A stretch of 13,152 nt of DNA from OMOG01 sp041485845 (GTDB lineage Bacteria > Acidobacteriota > Terriglobia > Bryobacterales > Bryobacteraceae). Below are positions 7,628-13,152 of the stretch, piece by piece. Within the stretch, counting starts at the first letter, position 1. Each line of letters starts with the position of its first letter. A model generated the notes under the pieces. It was not told where the DNA came from, made no database searches, and worked only from the letters and a program-made list of their open reading frames with translations. The stretch lies in assembly GCA_041485845.1 (NCBI GenBank), contig JBGPKH010000198.1:1-13152 (forward strand), in the 5' to 3' direction. The translations under genes and the position numbers were made by a program.

Positions 7628-8752
7628 GTGAGGAGGGCCGGCGGCTGTTCGATTATTCTATTCGGGGCGATTTGGCTGTCGCAGGAATACGTCTTACCCC
7701 AGGAGCACGAAGCGGCCGCTCTGCCCGCTCCGCAGGATCTCGACCAGGATGGAATACCCGACGGGCTGGAACAGGAACTGGCGGAGCGTCACGCTCCGCT
7801 CCTGCTCATGGATCCAAATGAGCCCAACCTCCCGATGGACGTCCACAGGTTTCTAGCCTCGACGGAGTTATGGTCTTATGAGGAATCCTGTGCACCCGCC
7901 CGGACGCTCATTTCAGCCGCCTTCCGGGAACTCAGAACCACAAACAGATTCGAGAGCTGCAATGGTCTATCCATGACTTCGCACGGGACAAGAAGCTTCG
8001 GGAAGAGGCGCACGTTTTATCTCCGCCCCGTGAATGTCGCCATACGAAAAGGGAGCGCCTCGCCTTTGGAATGGGCCACATACTTTCACGCCTATCGGAA
8101 TGAGTCGCGTGGAATCACTGTTCAGTACTGGAGATTCTACGCATACAATACCGGCTATTGGCGTGGCATGGAAATCCCGGCGGCGAGCCATGAAGGAGAT
8201 TGGGAGGCGATCCATGTCGTACTGGGGCCGCCGCCTTCCTTCAATCCCGTGCTCATTCGGTTGCTTGGACACCAAAAGATCGAGTCTCATGCCTGGCGCG
8301 ATGTGATCGCTACGGGCGGACATGCGGTCATTGGTGTCGAAAAAGGAGGTCACACGAGCGTGCTGGCGAATCGGGCGGACTTGGCGCGTTTGAGTGCTTT
8401 CCTCCAGCACGAAAGCTGGACTGGCGGACGCGTGTGCTGGCCCTCCAAAAATAGAAACGCCGGAGGCGATACGGTGAGTTCAGGGGGGCCGCTGCGGAAT
8501 CTCGGCGAAAAAACGTCGCCCATGAAGGGCATGGAGTTTCTGCTTTACACTGGACTGTGGGGATCGCGTGAGGCCGGCCTTTTTGGTTATTACCGGTCCG
8601 GCTATTGGGGACCTGCGATGAACGAAACGTCTATGCGCCGCGATGGTTTCATCGCCGCGTGGTGCGAAGGAATGGCGGAGCCCGCAAAGGAGATCGGGTA
8701 CCGCGACATCGGACTCGTCAAGGAATGCTTTCCCACGCAAGCTGTTCCATAG
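7628..8752 (+). CDS. Predicted exported Vps62-like domain protein
   Basis: A 374-residue protein starting at GTG four bases after the kinase-TIR stop, so almost certainly cotranscribed and perhaps translationally coupled. The N-terminus (two Arg, then hydrophobic residues about 8-19) resembles a signal peptide or anchor. Residues 37-48 (DLDQDGIPDGLE) match a thrombospondin type-3-like calcium-binding loop. The body resembles the Vps62/DUF946 family: LAERHAPLLLMDPNEPNLP near 51-69, then VQYWRFYAYNTGYW, HEGDWE at 188-193, IHVVLG, and GGHAVIGVEKGGHTSV. The molecular function of this family in bacteria is not established. An AGGAGG lies immediately inside the chosen start (7631-7636), and no usual start codon follows at suitable spacing, so the GTG start is the best available. 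Domain identity rests on motif recognition. Confidence 0.82.
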   Translation: MRRAGGCSIILFGAIWLSQEYVLPQEHEAAALPAPQDLDQDGIPDGLEQELAERHAPLLLMDPNEPNLPMDVHRFLASTELWSYEESCAPARTLISAAFRELRTTNRFESCNGLSMTSHGTRSFGKRRTFYLRPVNVAIRKGSASPLEWATYFHAYRNESRGITVQYWRFYAYNTGYWRGMEIPAASHEGDWEAIHVVLGPPPSFNPVLIRLLGHQKIESHAWRDVIATGGHAVIGVEKGGHTSVLANRADLARLSAFLQHESWTGGRVCWPSKNRNAGGDTVSSGGPLRNLGEKTSPMKGMEFLLYTGLWGSREAGLFGYYRSGYWGPAMNETSMRRDGFIAAWCEGMAEPAKEIGYRDIGLVKECFPTQAVP

Positions 8753-8760
8753 AAGCGATA

Positions 8761-8780
8761 GCGGCGGTTGCCAACGCCGC
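8761..8780. terminator. GC-rich hairpin between convergent genes
   Basis: GCGGCG and CGCCGC form a 6-bp stem with an 8-base loop in the 62-base gap between the convergent Vps62-like and TonB-dependent receptor genes. A second small hairpin (GGAT-GAC-ATCC) is at 8784-8794. Neither strand shows a T-tract after the stem, so this is at best a non-canonical bidirectional terminator. Confidence 0.35.
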
Positions 8781-8814
8781 GCGGGATGACATCCGGCCCC
8801 GCATCAGACTGAGT

Positions 8815-11800
8815 TTAGAACGACAGTCGCGTTCCCAGTTGGAATGCCCGCGCTCCACCAGTCCCAAAGATGTTGCGAGTCCTGGATGTTGGCTGCCCGA
8901 ACCCCGGACCCACGAGATCGTTGGCATATCCCGTAAGATTCGCAAAGTTGAAAAGATTGAAAACTTCCACGAAAATCTGACATTGCTTGCGTTCGCGGAC
9001 ACGGATCGATTTCGTCACCCGCACATCCTGCGAGTCGAAGCTCCGCCCGAAGTCAAAACTCTGCGGCAGGGTGAGACGAGGAAAAATCTGTGTGCGATTC
9101 GGCCCCGGCTTGCCGGCGTAGGCCTGGTTATAGGTAGTCAGCAGGCGCACCAGGTCGGATCGGCCGAGTCCGAAGTTAAACTGGTTCGTTCCGGATCCGG
9201 GGAGGGTGAACCGATCGATGCCCGTTCCATAGAAATCGACGCCCGAGACGATCGGCTGGAACGGCGCGCGGCTGCTGAAACTGGAAATGAACGACACCCC
9301 AACCCGGCCCGGAAGATCGAGTGCTCCGGAGACGTTTAGCACGTGGCGCGATAAAGCGGGGCCTGTGTTCTGAAACCAGTTATTCAAGTTGAAGACCGGC
9401 GTGTGCAGATCGTACATCCCGTACAGTCCCGCCTGGTCCTGGAGCGCGTACGAGACCTGAGCCTCTACCCGCCGGCTGAGGCGTTTTTCGGCGCGCACCA
9501 ACAGACCCTTGTAGCTTGAACGGGCTCCACTGATGCTCGACTCGATGGGACCATTCGAGCACTCCACGCCGGGAACGGTTTTGTCCGCGTCCGGGCAGGC
9601 TGGAATGAGAGGACCACCCACTGCATGAAAGTGGTTGAGGTCGATGCCGCGCAGCCTCTCGTGAAGAAAGTGCCGATACACCAGGTCTGCCGTAACGATG
9701 AGATTCGTCGTGACCTTGCGCTGCAGCCCAAGACTGAAGTGCTGGGCGCTGCTGGGAACAAAGTCGCGAGTGAACAGATCCGTACCCGTCTTGAATATAT
9801 CTATATTCCGGATTGACAGGTCCGTGTTATCCGGATTGACGTGCAACTGTTGTATCGCGGCGGAACGGATGAGGGGAAGGAGCAGATTGAGAAGAGTGCC
9901 CGAGAAGATTGTGGGCGTCCGGAAATCCAGGGGCGTGCCTTGAGGAATGCTCGAAATAAAGGGAAAGGGATTGGGCACGACCGAGCCCGGTAAGGGCAGG
10001 TAACCGGTGCCCAACGGCCCGAGATAAGCTCGTTCCACAAGGCGATTCTCGATATTGAGCGTGTCGTAATAGATTCCCGCGCCGCCGCGAACGACCGTCT
10101 TCCCGTCCAGGCTGGACCACGCGAAGCCCATCGCCGGTGTGAAATGCAGCCACGCGTGTCTTTCGGGGCCCAGCCCTTCCTGTCCGAAGATCGGCGACAG
10201 GAACTGCGGCTTGGTCAGATCATGGTTGAGCGCGTTGGTTTCGAACGACCATGCCAGGCCCCAGTTTAAAGTGAAACGCGGACGCAGCTTCCAGATATCC
10301 TGCCAATAGACATGGAGAAGGTTGTCGTGATCGGCATGGCCCCGTTGAAAAGCAGGAGGCTGGTTGATGTCGCCGATGCCGAAGGCGAAGCTTTTGAGGG
10401 GTAAAGTGAGGACCGTATCGAGCGAATCGAATGAGGGTGACAGCGACGGCCCCAGTTGGGGAGCCAATGAGCGCACTTCTTCCGGCGAGAACAGCGTTAT
10501 GTCGGCTGGGGCATCCAACACATAGGTGCCCGTTCCTTTCAAGTATTCCCACTCTCCTCCGAACTTCATGCGGTGACTGCCGCGCTGCGTGGTCAAATTA
10601 TCGGCAAACAGGTGTCGGCGGACCAGCCGGCTCTGCGGCGAGTTTGTCTGGTTGCCAAAAATGAGCCCGGCGCCCTCAACGGTCACGTGCGGGCCGCCCA
10701 GACCGAGGCAGCCCGGGCACTGGTCCTGCGTAGGGATGGCATTTTGATTCGACCAGTACGTCATGGAATAGCGGAACTCGTTTACAACAGTTGGACGGAT
10801 GACGCTGACCAGCGACAGAACTCCTGAATCCGCATAGTTGGTATTGCCGACCCAGGCGGAGGGAAGTGAGTTGGCCTCGCGCGGCGCGAAGCTGTCGTTT
10901 CCGTCGTGCGAATAGCGCACAAACGACGTGTGGCGGGCCGAGACGCGATAGTCTATGCGGGCATTGAGCAGATCCTCGTGGAACGGGCTGGGGGTCACCG
11001 TGGCGAGACTTCGGAATGCGGGGTCGGCCGGCAGAGCGCTGAAAACGCCGCGCTGATTGTTGTGCTCGTAGCTGCCGAAGAAGAACAGGCGGTTTCTGAC
11101 TACCGGGCCTCCCAACCATCCGCCCGCCTGGCGCCGCGCAAAGAAGGGGTCGGGAGCGAGCGGATCCCGCTGCAAGGCCGGATACGCGGCCATATGATGA
11201 TCGCGGAAGAAAAAAAATCCGCTGCCGTGCAATTGATTGGAGCCGGTGCGTGTCACGACATTAATTGCGCCACCGGCCGCAATCCCCGTCGAGAGGTCGA
11301 AGTTTACGGAGCTCACCTGGAACTCCTGAACGATCTCCTGCGAGAAATTCTGTTGGGTGCCGCCATCCACGGGATCGTTGATGCGCGCTCCATCCACTGT
11401 GATTCTGGTGCGGTCGGGATCTGCTCCGAGCACCGCGACGTCGAACACGCGGTTGAATTGTCCCGCGTTGCTGGAGGAGACCACGATGCCCGGCTGGAGG
11501 AACGCCAACTGCAGGAAACTTCGTCCATTCAAGGGGAGCTGCTGAATCTGCTCCTTAGTCACGATCTGGTCGACCGTATAACTCTCGTGCTCCAGTTGGG
11601 GAGTAGCGGATTCGACATTGACGGCGTCCCGCCTCTCTCCGAGTTGGAGAATGAGATCGACCCTCGCGATCTCCCCCGTCTTGACTATGACTTCCTGGAC
11701 CAACGTCCGAAACCCGCTCGCTTCCGCGCGCAATTCGTAGTTGCCGGGGATCAGCGAGGGAACGCTGAAGCTGCCATTCTGGTTGGAGGGCAGGGTTCGG

Positions 11801-11958
11801 CTATAGCCGGTACTGGCGCTCGTGACGGTCAGAACGGTGTTGGCCAGCGCGCCACGTGTGACATCGTAAACCGTGCCGGCAATTTCGCCCGTCGGAGCCT
11901 GGGCGGGGAGTGTGCCGGCAAAACAGATCAACGCGACGAGGCGATATGACGAGCGCAT
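8815..11958 (-). CDS. TonB-dependent receptor with carboxypeptidase-regulatory-like N-terminal domain (Oar-like)
   Basis: An outer-membrane beta-barrel receptor of the large Acidobacteriota TonB-dependent type, probably importing or binding an unidentified (often glycan- or peptide-derived) ligand. From the ATG at 11958 it has 1047 residues. A signal peptide (about residues 1-21, ending LPAQA) precedes a carboxypeptidase-D-regulatory-like Ig fold (about 24-105; GEIAGTVYDVTRGALA, NGSFSVPSLIPGNYELRAEASGF). The plug shows LPLNGRSFL (141-149) and AGGAINVVTRTGSNQLHGS (228-246). The rest is Tyr/Phe/Asn-rich barrel sequence ending in a C-terminal Phe, as expected for BAM recognition. GAGGG ten bases upstream could serve as ribosome binding site. 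The frame stays open upstream to beyond 12285, so an alternative start exists (see the next entry); the signal peptide supports 11958. No partner gene is adjacent in the window. Confidence 0.93.
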   Translation of the reverse strand: MRSSYRLVALICFAGTLPAQAPTGEIAGTVYDVTRGALANTVLTVTSASTGYSRTLPSNQNGSFSVPSLIPGNYELRAEASGFRTLVQEVIVKTGEIARVDLILQLGERRDAVNVESATPQLEHESYTVDQIVTKEQIQQLPLNGRSFLQLAFLQPGIVVSSSNAGQFNRVFDVAVLGADPDRTRITVDGARINDPVDGGTQQNFSQEIVQEFQVSSVNFDLSTGIAAGGAINVVTRTGSNQLHGSGFFFFRDHHMAAYPALQRDPLAPDPFFARRQAGGWLGGPVVRNRLFFFGSYEHNNQRGVFSALPADPAFRSLATVTPSPFHEDLLNARIDYRVSARHTSFVRYSHDGNDSFAPREANSLPSAWVGNTNYADSGVLSLVSVIRPTVVNEFRYSMTYWSNQNAIPTQDQCPGCLGLGGPHVTVEGAGLIFGNQTNSPQSRLVRRHLFADNLTTQRGSHRMKFGGEWEYLKGTGTYVLDAPADITLFSPEEVRSLAPQLGPSLSPSFDSLDTVLTLPLKSFAFGIGDINQPPAFQRGHADHDNLLHVYWQDIWKLRPRFTLNWGLAWSFETNALNHDLTKPQFLSPIFGQEGLGPERHAWLHFTPAMGFAWSSLDGKTVVRGGAGIYYDTLNIENRLVERAYLGPLGTGYLPLPGSVVPNPFPFISSIPQGTPLDFRTPTIFSGTLLNLLLPLIRSAAIQQLHVNPDNTDLSIRNIDIFKTGTDLFTRDFVPSSAQHFSLGLQRKVTTNLIVTADLVYRHFLHERLRGIDLNHFHAVGGPLIPACPDADKTVPGVECSNGPIESSISGARSSYKGLLVRAEKRLSRRVEAQVSYALQDQAGLYGMYDLHTPVFNLNNWFQNTGPALSRHVLNVSGALDLPGRVGVSFISSFSSRAPFQPIVSGVDFYGTGIDRFTLPGSGTNQFNFGLGRSDLVRLLTTYNQAYAGKPGPNRTQIFPRLTLPQSFDFGRSFDSQDVRVTKSIRVRERKQCQIFVEVFNLFNFANLTGYANDLVGPGFGQPTSRTRNIFGTGGARAFQLGTRLSF

Positions 11959-12285
11959 CAGACTATATCCCTCAACATATGGTAGCCCGTATGGTTCGGA
12001 AGCTGTATATGCTTGAATTTCCGGTGGGCTCGCGCAAAAGCGGGCGACGAGGGCGGCCTGGGCCGCCGAGCAGCGGCCGGAGACCAGTGCGAGCGCCTGG
12101 CTTTGCCCGAGGAGTGCCTCGGGTGGCATGGGGGTAGTTTTTCGGAACGAAGCCATTTTCTGGGTTTCGGGAGTGGTTTCAGCAGGTTGAGCTGTGGAGA
12201 AACCTGGGTCGGGGCACAAATGGGGGTAGCGTTTGGGCGAGTCTGTGTCCACGGGTTGTGGTTCGGATAACGTCGTCTCTTCCAT
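11959..12285 (-). other. Small protein-like reading frame joined in frame to the receptor gene
   Basis: From an ATG at 12285, preceded by GGAG with five-base spacing (12291-12294), 109 codons run without a stop into the receptor start at 11958. The peptide begins MEETTLSEPQPVDTDSPKRY. It contains LALVSGRCSAAQAALVARFC and ends near YGLPYVEGYSL. I do not recognise it. Third codon positions are G/C-rich for about the first 85 codons and then turn A/T-rich for the last 25 or so. This suggests a genuine small gene followed by leader sequence, rather than one continuous protein. Options are a truncated small gene that lost its stop when joined to the receptor leader, or an N-terminally extended receptor; the latter would bury the signal peptide. 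Confidence 0.4.
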
Positions 12286-12300
12286 AAGGACTCCGATCGA

Positions 12301-12325
12301 AAGTGGCTGGAATTCCAGCCACGGG
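12301..12325. repeat. Palindromic element, copy 1
   Basis: A perfect 20-base palindrome (12303-12322) has half-site GTGGCTGGAA; it is flanked by AA on the left and GGG on the right. It sits 7 bases upstream of the GGAG that precedes the small reading frame on the minus strand. It could be a protein-binding operator, an RNA hairpin in a leader, or a dispersed repeat. A near-identical copy starts 66 bases to the right. Confidence 0.75.
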
Positions 12326-12366
12326 AAAACTAGAAGTGATTGAAAACAATAGGCACACCCCGGACC

Positions 12367-12390
12367 AAGTGGCTGGTTTCCAGTCACGGG
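12367..12390. repeat. Palindromic element, copy 2 (imperfect)
   Basis: GTGGCTGG (12369-12376), a TTT centre and CCAGTCAC (12380-12387), again flanked by AA and GGG. It differs from copy 1 by a one-base-shorter centre and one C-to-T change in the right arm. That change would give a G-U pair in plus-strand RNA but an A-C mismatch in minus-strand RNA. A further small hairpin (CGGTT-TCG-AACCG, 12392-12404) follows directly. Confidence 0.7.
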
Positions 12391-12404
12391 CCGGTTTCGA
12401 ACCG

Positions 12405-12650
12405 ATAAAAATTCGGAAAACAGGCAACACAGCGGGACGGTCTGTGCTGCCGGGTGGGCGCTACTCTTCTTCCTAGTGTTACGTTAGCAGAACGAAGTGG
12501 GGCGGACGGGGCGGAAGAGGGGGTCTGGAGGAGGTTTTGGGTGTGGTAAGTGGTTTGGAATCAGGGGGAAAGGTGGGGGTGAAAATAAAGCCGGAAGTCA
12601 CGTGACTGTGATCCGGCCAATCCGACAGATTTCGCGAGGAGGGCGCGATG
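12405..12650. other. Intergenic stretch without a recognisable gene; strongly G-skewed
   Basis: No convincing coding sequence is seen. From about 12495 to 12590 the plus strand is rich in G with very few C: G-tracts at 12499-12502, 12508-12511 and 12519-12523, then repeated GG/GGGGG runs to about 12586. Open frames across it on the minus strand give only Pro/Thr/Ser-rich translation. It separates the palindromic repeats from the nuoG remnant. Confidence 0.5.
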
Positions 12651-13152
12651 CTATTGAAAGGATGGAGGTTGGCGGTCTGCCGTTTTGATGACGACATCAA
12701 AGGTGGCAGCCGATAGGCTGTGTATGAGTCGAGACCCTTGAGTACAAAACCAGTCAATCGCGATGCCGGGCGTGCCCAAAAAGTACTTCATGGCACTGAG
12801 ACTGATCCGACCGCCTGCCAGCCCGAAGATCCGTGCGCCCTTCAGAGCCGTCGCGATCGCAGTGAGGGCCTGCCCCCAATCCGCATTCGCCGACGGCCCG
12901 CGTACCTTGTCCAGTCGCGCGCGATCGATCCATCCAAGGCCGTAGCGCCCCTCATCGCATAACCACCATCGGTTGACATCCGGGTTGTAGCGGGTTTGAC
13001 GCGCACGACGCGAGCCCCATCGTTCAGGTGGGGTCTGTCGAGTACGTAGTGCAAATCCATATTGCATCCCTGGCTGCAGCCGTTGCAAACCGTGGGGGCG
13101 CTGAAGAGGTACCAGACCCTGGCCTTGAAACGGAAGTCCCGTTCGGTGAGCG
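12651..13152 (-). pseudogene. nuoG: Remnant of NADH-quinone oxidoreductase subunit G (truncated, frameshifted; 5' part outside window)
   Basis: NuoG is the large iron-sulfur subunit of respiratory complex I. Read leftward from 13150, one frame gives LTERDFRFKARVWYLFSAP, then VCNGCSQGC and HYVLDRPHLNDGARVVRVKP. This is the approach to the C-x2-C-x3-C motif of the N7-type [4Fe-4S] site. At about 12991-12994 the homology moves to another frame and continues RYNPDVNRWWLCDEGRYG, with the fourth cysteine in CDEGR, then WGQALTAIATALKGARIFGL. The shift equals one missing base in a CCC run. The following part aligns only patchily (LGTPGIAID, VVIKTADRQP), with apparent small deletions. It stops at TAG 12651-12653, far short of a normal NuoG C-terminus. 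The frameshift plus missing 3' half suggest a decayed copy; the frameshift alone could be a sequence error. Confidence 0.75.

Noticed and set aside
8605..9339. Plus-strand open frame of 244 codons spanning the convergent gene ends
   Set aside because: It overlaps the 3' ends of both the Vps62-like gene and the receptor in shadow frames and has no recognisable features.
10906..11949. Plus-strand open frame of 347 codons within the receptor region
   Set aside because: It lies opposite the plug and carboxypeptidase-like domains of the TonB-dependent receptor, which are clearly recognised; no independent motif.
12301..12390. CRISPR array
   Set aside because: Only two palindromic units, no series of equal spacers and no cas genes in the window.
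12479..12757. Minus-strand open frame of 92 codons after the nuoG remnant
   Set aside because: Pro/Thr/Ser-rich translation driven by the G-skewed stretch; overlaps the nuoG remnant and shows no recognisable motif.

Overview
The window looks like a high-GC bacterial chromosome segment, most likely Acidobacteriota of the Bryobacterales/Solibacterales type. The evidence is a long TonB-dependent receptor with an N-terminal carboxypeptidase-regulatory-like domain, a PknB-type Ser/Thr kinase of the style abundant in that group, and a nusA-infB-ylxP-rbfA block. The taxonomic call is inference from protein style, not from a marker search.

Layout, left to right. Positions 1-4735 (+) are the conserved transcription/translation block: the 3' part of nusA, then infB (IF-2 with a very long Pro/Ala/Arg linker), ylxP (DUF503) and rbfA. 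A pair of G-rich/C-rich inverted blocks fills the ylxP-rbfA gap. Positions 4736-4950 are a non-coding gap with a weak terminator-like signal and a plausible sigma70-type promoter. Positions 4951-8752 (+) hold a tight two-gene unit with visibly lower GC than the housekeeping block. Its first gene encodes an 890-residue protein that joins a Ser/Thr kinase, a TIR domain and seven or eight membrane segments. Four bases later comes a gene for a predicted exported Vps62-like protein. This pair is the best candidate for an undescribed system.

The minus-strand TonB-dependent receptor (8815-11958) converges on this unit. Upstream of it, in the same frame and with no stop between, is a protein-like small reading frame (12285-11959) with a good ribosome binding site. 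Two copies of an approximately 24-base palindromic element lie in front of that frame. After a G-skewed stretch with no recognisable gene (about 12405-12650), the right edge holds the truncated, frameshifted remnant of nuoG (complex I subunit G) on the minus strand.

Functionally, the left block serves transcription elongation/antitermination, translation initiation and 30S maturation. The kinase-TIR/Vps62-like pair is probably a membrane signalling or defence-like module placed directly behind it. The right third is accessory: an outer-membrane receptor, palindromic repeats and gene debris.
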